Source of the DNA: Perognathus longimembris pacificus
Lineage: Eukaryota > Chordata > Mammalia > Rodentia > Heteromyidae
Assembly (NCBI RefSeq): GCF_023159225.1
Contig: NC_063161.1
Span: 71,824,767 to 71,888,766 of the forward strand
Direction: 5' to 3'
DNA length: 64,000 nt
The notes below the pieces were generated by a model. The model ran no database searches, was not told the origin of the DNA, and was given only the letters and a program-made list of their open reading frames with translations. Positions 33,101 through 42,829 of this stretch are shown here, in pieces. Both the position numbers and the translations under genes were made by a program. Numbering within the stretch: position 1 is the stretch's first letter; each line of letters begins with the position of its first letter.

Positions 33101-36100
33101 CTCGCACACGCACAGCCAAGCACAGCCAGGTGCAGTGGAGCACCGCTGTAATCCCAGCTGCCCAGAGGCAGATGTAGGCAGATTACAGCTCCCAGCAAAA
33201 GTGTAAGACCTCACTAAAAACAAACTAAAAGCCAAAGGACCGTGGGTGTGGCCAAGTGGAGCATTTGTCTAGCCAGCATAAGGCCCTGCATTCAATCCTC
33301 AGCACCACCCAAAAAAAGCGGAGCATGGCACACCTATAATCCTAGCTACTTAGGAGACTGAGATAGGGAGTTGAGTCCTAGACCTTTGTAGGTAGGAAAG
33401 TTTATTAGAACCATCTCCAGATTCACTAGCAAAAAGTGAGTAAGTTCAAATCCTATTACTGCCACGTACACAAGAAAAAGACAGCGAGCAGACAGTGAAC
33501 ACATGTCCACAAGCCTGGGACTTGGCAGGGACACCGGGGCAGCTGTGTGGTCAGGAGAGATCCTCAGGCCAGGTGTGGGAGGGCCCGGGAGACCTGGGCT
33601 CCTGGGGGACAGGGTGAGCCTGCCCAGAGGGCGGTGCCATCTAGTGAACAAGTCCACTAGGAAACACAGTTACATTCCAAAGCCAGTGATTGTGGCCCAG
33701 CACACTCTGGAAAATCCAATGCTATCCTGTGAACCATCCATGCCACAAACTGAACCCCACATCTTGCTTTGCAGGCAGACTTCAGAGCCAGCAGGGCCCA
33801 CAGATACCAAGGTCCCAGGGGAAGGGGCTGGCTAGGCCCCGGTGCTGGGCCCCCAGAGTTTAGTGGGTAGAAATTTTATTTTTCTGCTAATACTGGGGCT
33901 TGAACTCAGCGCCTGCCTGTACATTGTCGCTTAGCTTTTCCCACTAAGAATGATGCTCCAGGCTGGGAATATGGCCTACTGGAAGAATGCTTGTCTCCTA
34001 TACGTGAAACCCTGAGTTTGATTCCTCAGTACCACATATATAGTAAATAATCAGAAGTGGTGCTGTGGCTCAAGTGGCAGAGTGCTAGCCTTGAGCAAAA
34101 AGAAGCCAGGGACAGTGCTCAGGCCCTGAGTTCAAGTACCAGGACTGGCAAAAAAAAAAAAAAAAGAATGATGCTCTACTAACTTGAGTCATAGCTCTAC
34201 TTCTGGCTGGTTGATTGGAGATCAGTTTCACAGACTTCCCTGCCCATCTGGCTTCAACCTCGATCCTCTGCTCTCAGCCTCCCAAGTAGCTGGGATTGCA
34301 GGCATGAGTCACTACACCCGCCTTCAGAATTTTCTGCCTTAGGGTATTTGTCTGCTCACGCAGTGACCTCACAGGTGAGGAAGGCAGAGCAGCCTTGGCC
34401 CCGCACTGGGACTGGGGCGTGGCACTCAGAGCAGCTCAGGCCCCACAACCGGACATGTTGTTCCCTGTCACCTGCACAGGGACTGTGAGGAAGACACCGA
34501 GGTGGCCTGTGCCCAGGGAGGCTGCCTGGCCAGCCGCGTGGCCTCCTGCAGCTGCGAGCTCCTGACAGAAGGTAGGAGTGGGGGACAGAGGTGGAGGGGT
34601 CGGACATGTGGGTGAACAGACGGAGGGACATGCCTTTCGCCTGCAGACACGCCCCGGCCCCCAGAGACGACGGCAGCCATGGGTGCTGTGGTGACTGCCC
34701 CACACAGCCGGACCCGAGACACGATGGGAGAGTCCCTGCTCCACGTCCCACTACAGACCTTCCTGCAGACCCTGCAGTCCCCAGGCGGCAGCGGCAGCCA
34801 TGACAGCAGTGCAGGTGCCCAGGGCCCTCCCTGACCCCCTGCAGGGCCCCACGCTGGCACAGGAAGCATGGGCACCCTCTAGAGCCCTTGGGCAGCCTGG
34901 AACACAACCTTCATTCTGCTTGGTCCACAGTGCTTCTTCCTTCATCCAGTATCTGGGCACCATAGAAAATGCTGGTGGGTGGGCTGGGAATATGGCCTAG
35001 TGGTAAAGTCCTCGCCTCATATACATGAGGCCCTGGGTTTGATTCCTCAGCACCACATATATAGAAAAAGCCGGAAGTGGCGCTGTGGCTCAAGTGGTAG
35101 AGTGCTAACCTTGAGCAAAAAGAAGCCAGGGACAGTGCTCAGGCCCTGAGTCCAAGGCCCTGAGTCCAAGCCCCAGGATTGGCAAAAAACCAAACAAACG
35201 AAAAGAAAATGCTGGTGGAGCCAGGAAGGGTGGCGTACTTCTTTATCCCAGCACTTGGGGAGACTGAGGCAGGATGGGAGTCTGTGTTCCAAGAAAACAA
35301 AGTCATGCAAAGGGTTGGAACCAGGTTTGAGAACCTGAGACTCTGACTTGATTTGTGTGTCTGACTGGCAGAATGACTCATAGGTTGACCTTCCCCACTC
35401 TGTGCCTCAGTCTACCTCATATGGTTAACTAGTGAGGGACTGGCTCTGCCTAGTTCTAACATCTCATTTACTTATTTCCCCCCTCTCTCCCTTCACCCCT
35501 CACACTGTCTCCCTGCACCCCCCAGGAGAGGAAGGCACAGAGCCGGACCCCGAGGCTGAGCCGGGCCTGGAGCTCTCCGACTACCCCTGGTTCCACGGGA
35601 CCCTGTCACGGGTCAAGGCTGCTCAGCTGGTACTGGCTGGGGGGCCCCGGAGCCACGGCCTCTTCGTAATCCGCCAAAGTGAGACGCGGCCTGGGGAGTA
35701 CGTGCTGACCTTCAACTTCCAGGGCAAGGCCAAGGCAAGCATGCATGTGGGCTGCAGGGCAAACACGCAGCCCAGGCAGGCTCAGGTATCCAGGTGTGAC
35801 AGGACTTCCCATGAGCCAGCCCATACTGGCCATGGGAAAGCTAGCGGCCAGGCCAGTGTGAGACCTGAAGCTGACAAGTCCTTCTGTCGCGGGGCACCAA
35901 GAAGCACATGGCATGGGTTTCTGAGAGCATTCACCCAGTCTAGTGGAGATAGTGTGGGGTCAATCAAGGCCCCCTGAACCCCATCTGTTGCCTGTCCCAC
36001 CTCCAAATACCCGTTCCTCTTCTCCGGTTGCCCTTAACCCCACTGGGGCTCCAGCTCTGTACTCAGAGCAGAGACATGAAGGAGACACCAACGGGCCTAG

Positions 36101-38541
36101 AGGATTGCACCAGCAGCTGCACGGGATCCAGTGGGGGCAGCAGAGGGGCCCTGATCTGCGACGTTGGGGAAGACAGGGCCAGGCATGAACAGAAGTGTGC
36201 TCCAAGGAGTCATGGCCCCTGTGAGCCATGATCACCTACACGCAGGGCAGACAGCAGAAAGTGCAGCTCTAGTATGCCGCAATCCCTGTGCCCTCCCCAC
36301 ACTACACAGTTCCCATAAGGAAATAGATCTGGCCTTGGCACCCTCCAGAACCTGGGTTTCTGGCAGCCCCTGCAGGAGAGAGAAGCACCCCAGGTCTCCT
36401 GCCACAGCTGGCAGCTGGTGGTCAGTGTCTGTCCACCAGCCTGGCTGTTTCACTTCCGCTGGCCTCCAGTGGGCCCTGGGCTCCGGGCAGTGCTGGCTGG
36501 CACTGTCTAGGCTCAGCTCCTGGGAAGGCAGCTGGGAGAGGCATCAACGCCGTCCCTGGCAGCTGGCAGTTTCCTTCTTGGCTTTCCAAGGGAGCTGAGG
36601 AGAATCTGACACATGCCCAGGCCAGGGGCTCACATGGTGCCAGGGCCACCAAGGGCCGGACAGAAGGGAAAGCAGGATGGGCAGGAGACAACACTGAACT
36701 CATGCTTCCATTCTTCCCAAATGGTGGGGATTGTCCTTTCTGATAAATTAGGGGTAGGAAGGACAGGGACCTCCAGCCCTGGCTGAGAAAGAAGATTCTT
36801 TTTTTTTTTTTTTTACTCTCCCTACCACCCCCTTTCCACAGAGGTACAGCTGTTTTGGCCCTCAGATAATAGATGTCTGGAAGGTTTTCCAGAATGTACA
36901 GGTGTCCCTCTGCCTTACCTCCACCTGCCCCTGGGGTCTAGCTGCCTCCAGAGGCCCTGCCCAGTGAGGCCTGTCTCTCTGTCTATATAGATCCAAACAT
37001 ACTACAGTTTTCCTCAGGCTGTGTGCCTGCCCTGGCTGCCATTCATGTTCCCACAGTTCTGCACACTGTTCCTAGTAACTTTCTGCCCTGCCAAGTGGCA
37101 AAACTCACCCACAACCTACGTTTGTGTAGATAGCAAGACAGGCTCTCCTTCCTGGACCCCGCCTCTCCCAGCCCCTAGCTTCCAGCAGTCACACACACAC
37201 AAGTTCTCTCCCTGTGTCTGTTTCCCCATCTCCCACACAGTCCCTATTCCTGAAGTCTTTAGAGGGGGACATAGTTCATTGATGGGTTGAGTGGCAGGAG
37301 CCTGGGCACAGCTTGGGGCAAATACCTGTACCCTCCATGTCCAGCCTAGCTGTCACCTCCCCCCTTCCTCCCACATCCTAGGAGTGACCCCCCCTCACCC
37401 CCAGGAAAGGCTCATGTGAAAGCCCCAGGTCCTCATCCAGTCCCTTTGGCCTCATGGAGGCCTAGGCTCCCAACAACCCCAAAGACACCAGGCAGGTGGC
37501 CAGCCAGGTTCACCCCCACCATTCCCACCTTGTGTTCACAGCACCTGCGTCTGTCGCTGAATGGCCACGGCCAGTGCCATGTGCAACACCTATGGTTCCA
37601 GTCCGTGCTTGACATGCTCCGCCACTTCCATACCCACCCCATCCCACTGGAGTCTGGGGGCTCGGCTGACATCACTCTGCGCAGCTATGTACGGGCCCAG
37701 GGGCCATTACCTGGTAAGATGCCCCTACACCTGACCTATGGGATAGCTCAATGGCCAGCTGACACCAGGTCACCTGGCCCAGGGTCTCAGGCACATCCCA
37801 TCTCCCAGGCTGGCTGCAGCCAAGTGTGAGCTATGGGGGACCATCAGTAGATACAGGATGCCACACTCACTGCTCACACCTGTAATCCCAGCTACTCAAG
37901 AGGCTGAGATCTTTGGGTCAGGGTTCAAAGCCAGCCCAGGCAGGAGTAAATTTATCTCCAGTGAACCACCAAAAAGCCAGACGTGCAGTTGTGGCTCAAG
38001 TGGTAGAGTGCCAGCCTTGAGCACAGGAGCTCAGGGACAGTGCGAGGCCCCGAGTTCAAGCCCCAGGACCGGGACCAAAACAAGAACGGACCCAGGGACT
38101 GGGGGGTGGGAGGGTGCGCTGCCCGGCGCGGACAATCCTCCCGCACCCCGGGCGGTACACGGGGCTGCGGGGCGCGCACGGGGCTCCCGCCGACCGCTCG
38201 CCTCTGTTGTAGACCCCGGGCCGTCGCCCAGCGTCGCGCCCGCGGCCCCCACCTGCTGGGCCGAGCCTGCGGGCCAGCACTACTTCTCCAGCCTGGCCGC
38301 GGCCGCCTGCCCGCCCGCCTCGCCCTCGGAGACCCCCGGAGCCTCCTCCTCGTCCACCTCGTCGGCCTCCACCGCCTCCGTGCCCGCGCCCCCGCGCGCC
38401 GCCGAGGGTCCACTCAGCTCGCGCAGCCGCAGCAACAGCGCCGAGCGCCTGCTGGAGGCCGCGGCTGGAGCTAGCGAGGAGCCCGCGGAGGGAGCGCCGG
38501 GCCGTGCGCGCGCCGTGGAGAACCAGTACTCCTTCTACTAG
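26435..38541 (+). CDS. SH2B2: SH2B2 (APS), SH2B adaptor protein 2, eight coding exons, 616 aa
   Basis: Segments 26435-27121, 31333-31434, 32544-32635, 34480-34571, 34647-34814, 35526-35734, 37542-37713, 38213-38541 join in phase to 616 residues. The family adaptor binds activated insulin receptor, JAK2 and Trk kinases at the plasma membrane and recruits c-Cbl. Visible features: phenylalanine-zipper dimerisation region about residues 17-70 (F21, F33, F37, F40, F56, F60, F64, F68); PH domain about 180-298; SH2 domain about 402-500 starting WFHGTLSR, with phosphotyrosine-binding arginine R430 in FVIRQSE; C-terminal NQYSFY with the Cbl-binding tyrosine at 613. Length is close to the roughly 620-630 residues of other mammals. 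The start is chosen for MNGA-type family resemblance; the frame stays open upstream only inside the intron. Exon 1 is extremely GC-rich. Oddities: a GC-AG intron after 35734 and a duplicated exon end after 27121. Confidence 0.95.
27086..27210 (+). repeat. SH2B2: Tandem duplication of the exon 1/intron boundary (77-bp offset)
   Basis: The 48 bases at 27086-27133, spanning the end of coding exon 1 and its donor, recur at 27163-27210 with five mismatches. In the second copy the donor GT is GC (AAG|GCGAGC at 27198/27199). Because 77 is not a multiple of three, using the second donor would shift the frame. Confidence 0.85.
27556..27985. mobile_element. Two B1-Geo SINEs, one nested in inverse orientation
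   Basis: A + element (head 27556-27610, linker and Geo 27853-27985) surrounds a - element (27640-27850). The linker of the + element resumes exactly at GTGAGACTCTTACCTCC. Confidence 0.78.
28655..28890 (-). mobile_element. B1-Geo SINE
   Basis: Reverse Geo (CCTGGGGCTTGACCTCAGGG) through to the head ending GAATTACAGGCATGAGCCAC. Confidence 0.84.
29545..29870 (+). mobile_element. B1-type and ID-type SINE pieces
   Basis: Two B1-like heads (AGTGGCTCAGGCCTGTAATC; AGTGGTACAGGTCTGTTAAT) and an ID-like end (GGCTTAAGTGGTAAAGCACC). No Geo monomer. Confidence 0.65.
30456..30677 (-). mobile_element. IDL-Geo SINE
   Basis: Reverse dimer with 17-bp TSD (CAGGAGGCCGCTTTCTT at 30439-30455; one mismatch at 30678-30694). 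Confidence 0.93.
30700..31065. mobile_element. Inverted pair: reverse B1-Geo and forward Geo half
   Basis: A reverse B1-Geo (30700-30935) is followed directly by a forward linker plus Geo monomer (30946-31065, GACAGCACCCAGGCCCTGAG). The two Geo parts are complementary across a short gap. Confidence 0.78.
31333..31434 (+). CDS. SH2B2: SH2B2 coding exon 2 (PH domain)
   Basis: 102 bp, 34 codons in phase 0. Acceptor CCTTGCAG, donor AAG|GTAAGC. It encodes [20 protein letters not shown] and continues to DNTFVLK, central PH-domain strands typical of SH2B proteins. Confidence 0.94.
32544..32635 (+). CDS. SH2B2: SH2B2 coding exon 3 (end of PH domain)
   Basis: 92 bp. Acceptor CCTCTGCAG, donor GG|GTGAGT. 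It encodes [20 protein letters not shown] and [11 protein letters not shown], including the C-terminal PH helix with its conserved tryptophan. Confidence 0.94.
32876..33110 (+). mobile_element. B1-Geo SINE
   Basis: Head (GTGGCTCACACCTGTAATCC) and Geo part (GTGTGACTTAAGTGGTAGAG). Followed by a B1-ID dimer to 33310. Confidence 0.82.
33115..33480 (+). mobile_element. B1-ID dimer and partial B1-Geo
   Basis: 33115-33310 is a B1 head with an ID-like end (TTCAATCCTCAGCACCACCC). 33325-33480 is a head plus short Geo remnant with deletion. Confidence 0.65.
33878..34322 (-). mobile_element. B1-Geo SINE split by an IDL-Geo insertion
   Basis: The Geo start (TACTGGGGCTTGAACTCAGC) at 33878-33958 and the rest from 34164, ending GGGATTGCAGGCATGAGTCA. 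The inner element is at 33959-34163. Confidence 0.83.
33959..34163 (+). mobile_element. IDL-Geo SINE nested in reverse B1-Geo
   Basis: Forward dimer with TSD AAGAATGATGCTC at 33946-33958 and 34164-34176. The host is an older Geo-containing SINE in the opposite direction. Confidence 0.92.
34480..34571 (+). CDS. SH2B2: SH2B2 coding exon 4
   Basis: 92 bp. Acceptor CCTGCACAG, donor G|GTAGGA. It encodes the cysteine-rich linker [18 protein letters not shown] between the PH and SH2 domains. Confidence 0.92.
34647..34814 (+). CDS. SH2B2: SH2B2 coding exon 5
   Basis: 168 bp, only 75 bp after exon 4. Acceptor CGCCTGCAG, donor G|GTGCCC. It encodes a Pro/Thr/Ser-rich linker ([20 protein letters not shown]) and an [20 protein letters not shown] helix. 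The 75-bp intron between exons 4 and 5 is near the minimum for mammals. Confidence 0.92.
34979..35203 (+). mobile_element. IDL-Geo SINE with internal 14-bp duplication
   Basis: Forward dimer with TSD AGAAAATGCTGGTGG at 34964-34978 and 35204-35218. AGGCCCTGAGTCCA is doubled at 35141-35168, a private slippage change in the Geo monomer. Confidence 0.92.
35526..35734 (+). CDS. SH2B2: SH2B2 coding exon 6 (start of SH2 domain), GC donor
   Basis: 209 bp. Acceptor CCCCCCAG. It encodes an acidic linker and then [11 protein letters not shown], the [13 protein letters not shown] phosphotyrosine pocket and FNFQGKAK. The frame and the next exon (HLRLSL) require splicing after AAG at 35734, where the intron begins GCAAGC: a GC-AG intron. 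Confidence 0.92.
37542..37713 (+). CDS. SH2B2: SH2B2 coding exon 7 (rest of SH2 domain)
   Basis: 172 bp. Acceptor TGTTCACAG, donor G|GTAAGA. It encodes [19 protein letters not shown], the [20 protein letters not shown] helix and loop, and [10 protein letters not shown], completing the SH2 fold. Confidence 0.94.
37862..38092 (+). mobile_element. B1-Geo SINE
   Basis: Head (TGCTCACACCTGTAATCCCA) and Geo part (TGTGGCTCAAGTGGTAGAGT), ending CCCCAGGACCGGGACC. It lies just upstream of SH2B2 coding exon 8. Confidence 0.86.
38213..38541 (+). CDS. SH2B2: SH2B2 coding exon 8 (C-terminal tail, Cbl-binding tyrosine)
   Basis: Acceptor CTGTTGTAG. It encodes a Pro/Ala/Ser-rich tail, [13 protein letters not shown], and [12 protein letters not shown] before TAG at 38539-38541. 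In this family the tyrosine in NQYS is phosphorylated and docks c-Cbl. The exon is GC-rich with many CpGs. Confidence 0.94.
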
Positions 38542-38580
38542 GGCCCGCGCGGCTCGGCCCGCCGGCCTCGGACGGGCTGC

Positions 38581-38794
38581 GCCCATAGGCAGCACTGCCC
38601 GCCTGTCTGTGGTGGGCCACGCCCGACCTGTGCGCCGGCCGGCCTACCCCTGGCGGGCCGTGCCCCATTGGCCGCATGGCCTGCCTATCTGCGTCAGGCA
38701 ACGCCCATTGGCCGCATGGCCTGCCTGTCTGCGGTAGGCTGCGCCTGATCGGCATCTTGGTCCGCCCACTCACGGCGGGCCACGCCCATAAGCC
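38581..38794 (+). repeat. GC-rich minisatellite, about five 40-41-bp units
   Basis: Units begin at 38581, 38621, 38662, 38703 and 38743, with a partial sixth at 38784. Each starts GCCC(C)AT or GCC(C)GA/TGA and ends in GGC(C/A/T)(A/G)C-like sequence. Units 3 and 4 are nearly identical and contain CCATTGGCCGCATGGCCTGC, including an inverted CCAAT box (ATTGG). Confidence 0.85.
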
Positions 38795-38845
38795 CCAGCC
38801 TCTGGTTGTGGTAAAAGGGAAGCTCTTCAGTGAAGATAAATGTTT

Positions 38846-38851
38846 ATTAAA
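38846..38851 (+). terminator. SH2B2: Poly(A) signal ATTAAA of SH2B2
   Basis: ATTAAA within GTTTATTAAAGAGCC, 305 bp after the stop codon, followed by a GT-containing stretch. The nearby GATAAA at 38835 is a weaker candidate. Confidence 0.65.
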
Positions 38852-39884
38852 GAGCCTGTTTTAGGGACTACATCCGGGCTCTGCTGTCCTTTCTCAAGTG
38901 CGGACCTCAGCACCACAGGAAGGAAAATGGCTCTGCATCACCGATTGTCACAGAGCCATTCACACCCCACTGTGGCCTGGCCCCTGCCCAGCTCTGACTT
39001 AAGAGGGACAATGAGGTGAAGAGCAGACGTTAAGGGTTGGAGAGGGGGCTTTAATAGAGCTGTGCTACCTGTGTCCCCTAAGGGTTTCTCCATCCACTGT
39101 GGCTGCAGCCCCTCTGACCGATGCCTTCTGTCCTGGTCATGCAGATTTGTCTCTAGTTAGCTGAGCAGGAGCCCCAAGCCTGAGGCCTCCCCCCTTACTC
39201 CCTCAGAGGGCTCCCCGGTAGCCTCAGGGTGTGAAGGCTTGCACCTTGTGCAGCACTGGATGTGTCCTGCAGCCTCTCTTGCCCTCACCTTGGGCACAAG
39301 GCCTCCTGACATGCTGAGTGCTCAGAACAGAATGGGAAGGAGGAGGCCAGGGTACTGACCTGGGGTGCAGAGCATGAGAAAGTGAGACGGGGTCCATGCA
39401 CACCCTAAGATCAGCAGTCGGGCACGGCTCCAGCAGTGTTCCTGGGTGAAACTGGATTCAGGGGATACACAAGGATTGCAAGCGGAAAGGAGGCAAGATC
39501 CCTAGGCGTGTCACTGTGAATGGTGTTCCAGAAAGCCCAACTCGGGGCTCTGGGGAATCAGCAGCAGCTGGGCAGATGGCAACAGCGTCTTCCAAGTGGC
39601 CTCAGTTGCTTCTCAATGAGCATTTCGGATGGTTGGCTCTAGGCCAGGCTGTTTTGTGGGGTAGCCAGGCGGGCAGCCAGAGAGGCCCATTGCAGTGTGC
39701 TGAGTGTTGACAGAGGGCTGGGCCAAGCCCTGGGACCACGTGTGTCCTGGATGACAGTGCTGGCACTAGTGGGGTGGGGACGGGCAGGAGGAAGCAGGGG
39801 CTACAGTTGTGTAAGGTACAGCAAGTAAAAAGGGTCCTGGGTACCAAGCCAGGGAATTTGGCATTAGTAATTGACATGGAGAGT

Positions 39885-40085
39885 GGTGTGCACATCTGTA
39901 ATCCCAGCGATTTAGGAGGTAGATATAGGAGGATTGTAGCTTGAGTCTAGCCCAAACAATAGTTTCGGACCACATCTGAAAAATTAAAGGCAAATAAAAA
40001 AGGCTGAGGTGTGGCTCAAGTGGTAGAGTGTCTGCTAGCAAGTATAAGGCCGAGTTGAAACCCAACATGAATGCACATTTTGAGT
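39885..40085 (+). mobile_element. B1-ID type dimer
   Basis: Head (GTGCACATCTGTAATCCCAG), A-rich linker and a tRNA-like end (GTGTGGCTCAAGTGGTAGAG). Confidence 0.65.
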
Positions 40086-40127
40086 AATGAACCACTGAGT
40101 CATCTCCTTTAAAAAGCAGAGGGAAAT

Positions 40128-40365
40128 AGCTGGCCCCTGGTGGCTCACACCTGAAATCCTAGCTACTCAGGAGGCTGAGATCTGAGGATCATGGTTCAAA
40201 GCCAGCCGGGGCAGAAAAGTCTGTGAGACTCTTATCTCCAATTAACCACTAGAAAACCAGAAGTGGTGCTGTGGCTCAAGTGGTAGAGTACCAGCCTTGA
40301 GCTGAAGAGTTTAGGGACAGTGCCCAGGCCCAGAGTTCAAGTCCCACGACTGACCAAAAAAAAAA
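40128..40365 (+). mobile_element. B1-Geo SINE, near consensus
   Basis: Head CTGGTGGCTCACACC...GAGGCTGAGATCTGAGG, linker GAGACTCTTATCTCCAATTA and full Geo with A-tail. A good reference copy of the family in this window. Confidence 0.9.
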
Positions 40366-40437
40366 AAAGAAGGAAATAAACACCTGTCCTGCAGGTAGAA
40401 AGGTGTTTGCAGTGGTCATCATTACCCTAAAAGCTGG

Positions 40438-40920
40438 AAGCCAGGCCATTTGCTCACACTTGTAATCTTAACTACTCAGGTGGCTGAAATCTGAAAATCA
40501 TGGTTTGAAGCCAGCCTGGACAAGAAAGTCTGTGAGACTATTATCTCCAATTAATCAGAAACTCAAGTGGAGCTGTGTGGCTCAAGTGATAGAGCATTAG
40601 CTTTGAGCAAAAAGGCTCAGGGACAGTACCCAGGCCTTGATGTCAAGCCCCAGGACCACCACACATGCTCACACACAACTCAAGGCCAGAGGTTCCTAGT
40701 CTACTTCATACCTATGTCCCTGTAGCAGACTGCTGGAGTTTATAGTGCCTTGATCAGAATAACATTTCAAATCTACTTGGGGCTGAGATCTGTAGGATCA
40801 AAGTTCAAAGTCAGCCCCGGTGGAAACATCTGTCAGACACTTCTCCAATTCATCAGCAAAAAAGTGGACAGAAAGTATTGCTCAAGTGATAGAACATTAG
40901 CTATGAGCAAGAAATAATTA
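40438..40920 (+). mobile_element. Two tandem B1-Geo SINEs, the second partial
   Basis: 40438-40675 is a complete, diverged B1-Geo. 40770-40920 carries part of the head, the linker (ACTTCTCCAATTCATCAGCA) and part of Geo. Confidence 0.75.
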
Positions 40921-41120
40921 TGGTGGGAAAGATTTGAATACCCTATGGACATCAGTAGTCATAGTGCTAGAGGTGGGTTGTATCCTCTCATTAGAACCAG
41001 TTTTCAAGTTGTGATGATTATATTGTTTTGCTTTGTCTTACTGCAGTGCTAGGGGTCAAACCTGAGACTTAGTGCGTGCCAGGCAAGCACTCTACCTCGG
41101 AACTACAAACCCAGCTCTAA

Positions 41121-41121
<1 letters not shown>

Positions 41122-41165
<44 letters not shown>

Positions 41166-41390
41166 CAGAACTAGGGCTTGAACTCAGGGACTGGGCACTG
41201 TCCCTAAGGTTTGTTTCTTATTTTGTTTTTTGTCTCAAGGCAAGTGCTCCATCACTTGATCCACAGCTCTATTTCTAGCTTTTGCTGGTTAATTGCAAAT
41301 AAGTCTTATGGACTTCCCTGCCTGGACTAGCTTTAAATCACAACCCTAAGACCTTAGCCTCCTGAGTAGCTAGGACTACAGGCAGTATTG
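41122..41390 (-). mobile_element. (GT)n run and reverse B1-Geo SINE
   Basis: (GT)n at 41122-41164 is followed by a reverse Geo (AGGGCTTGAACTCAGGGACT) and head. The microsatellite-next-to-B1-Geo arrangement recurs at 12251 and 48437. Confidence 0.82.
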
Positions 41391-41770
41391 GGCCCCATTC
41401 CTAAATTTCCATGATACACATTGGTTTGTCACTGACCATGATGGCATATTTATAAAATGGGCAGATGCTACACACCTGAGTTTTATATCCTCTCCCTTCC
41501 CAGGAAGTCAGTTGTTAAATATTTATAAGCATATCACTGCGTATGGAAAACCATATCCAATTACAGCTTTTTTCAGAGTAGACATGAAAAATTCACAAGA
41601 ATTATATACTGGGCTCTAAAGTCATCTTAACACATTTCAAAGGTTTGAAATAATCAGATCACATTCTCTTGCCACAATTCAAATAAGCTAGAGATCAAGA
41701 GCAATGAAATGAACAAAAGGAAATAGCTTTAAAAAATCCCCATATATTTGCACATTTAAAAACACACCTT

Positions 41771-41976
41771 GTGGGCTGGGCGCTTAGTGGCAAGAGTGCT
41801 TGCCTCATACACATGGAGCCCTGGGGTTCAATTCCTCAGCACTACATATATAGAAAATGGCCAGAGGTGGTGCTGTGGCTCAAGTGACAGAGTGCTAGCC
41901 TTGAGCAAAAAGAAGCCAGGGACAGTGCTCAGTCCCGGAGTCCAAGGCCCAGGACTGGCAAAAAAGAAAGAAAAAA
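41771..41976 (+). mobile_element. IDL-Geo SINE
   Basis: Forward dimer whose IDL head lacks part of the usual AATATGGCCTAG start. Flanked by A-rich sequence with only a weak AAAACACACCT-like duplication. Confidence 0.87.
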
Positions 41977-42044
41977 CACCTCCATTTATGCAGGTGTTGA
42001 AGCTTAAGTTTAACAAAAAGCAAAGCTCAGAAATACACATGTCT

Positions 42045-42272
42045 TTTGTGCCAGTCCTGGGGTTTGAACTCAGGGCCCAAGTACTGTCACTGTGCTTGTG
42101 ATTCTAAAGGCTAGCACTCTACCATTTTGAGCCACAGTAATACTTCCAACTTTTTGGAGGTTAACTAGAGATAAAAGTCTCATGGACTTTCCTGCTCAGG
42201 CTGTTTTCTGTGATATTCAGAGCCCAGCCTCCCAAGTAACTAGGATTACAGGTGTGAGCCACCAGCACCCAA
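42045..42272 (-). mobile_element. B1-Geo SINE
   Basis: Reverse Geo (CCTGGGGTTTGAACTCAGGG), linker and head ending ATTACAGGTGTGAGCCACCA. Confidence 0.84.
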
Positions 42273-42342
42273 CAAGGATCTCAAGTTTAAGACCAGCCAG
42301 AGGAAAGGTAGCTGATACCCTGGGTCAAAAGCAAGGTAGGCC

Positions 42343-42455
42343 AGGGGCTAGTGGCTCATGCCTGTAATCCTAGCTACTTAGGAGGATGAGAAGATGGCAG
42401 TTCAAAGCCAGCCCACGTAGGGAAGTCTGTGAGGCTCTTATCTCCAGTATAGGTC
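42343..42455 (+). mobile_element. B1-Geo head, truncated
   Basis: Head (CTCATGCCTGTAATCCTAGC) to the linker GAGGCTCTTATCTCCAGT; the Geo part is missing. Confidence 0.75.
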
Positions 42456-42829
42456 TGTCAGACCCCAAAGCCCTTACAGGGGCATTGTCTTGCAGGGGCC
42501 TAGTTCTGATCTCCAGATAGGTGGAGTGACATGCCCAGTCTTAAAGGACTGGAACTCAGGGTGGGATTTAACTGCCCTCTGCTGGCAGGGAGATGGCTTT
42601 TAGGATCAGGGTAGGTAAAGCCTCAAATCCCAGGTGGCCTCAGGCCTTGGAGGACACCAAGTGCACAACTCCGTGGTCTTATCCCACCCACCCATCAGCC
42701 ATGTGATTGCTCAGGCCCTCAGAGACCTAGGAGCAGACCACTAGGCTTGAGTCAGGGAAAATTTGAGCTAATGGTATTCCACACTGGGCTTCAGTTCTTT
42801 CTGCATATATTGTAATGATAAAAATGTCA

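Larger units (their letters stand above)
38542..38870 (+). other. SH2B2: SH2B2 3' UTR
   Basis: Unusually short for this family as I remember it: about 330 bp to the ATTAAA signal. Its first 240 bp are dominated by a 40-41-bp tandem repeat. A longer alternative 3' end cannot be excluded. Confidence 0.65.

Noticed and set aside
38056..38595. 179-codon minus-strand frame opposite the SH2B2 last exon
   Set aside because: GC-driven shadow with Arg/Gly-rich low complexity; no independent support.
38871..39900. Minus-strand gene 3' end suggested by ATTAAA on the minus strand near 39050
   Set aside because: No upstream exon or coding frame on that strand; a single hexamer is expected by chance.
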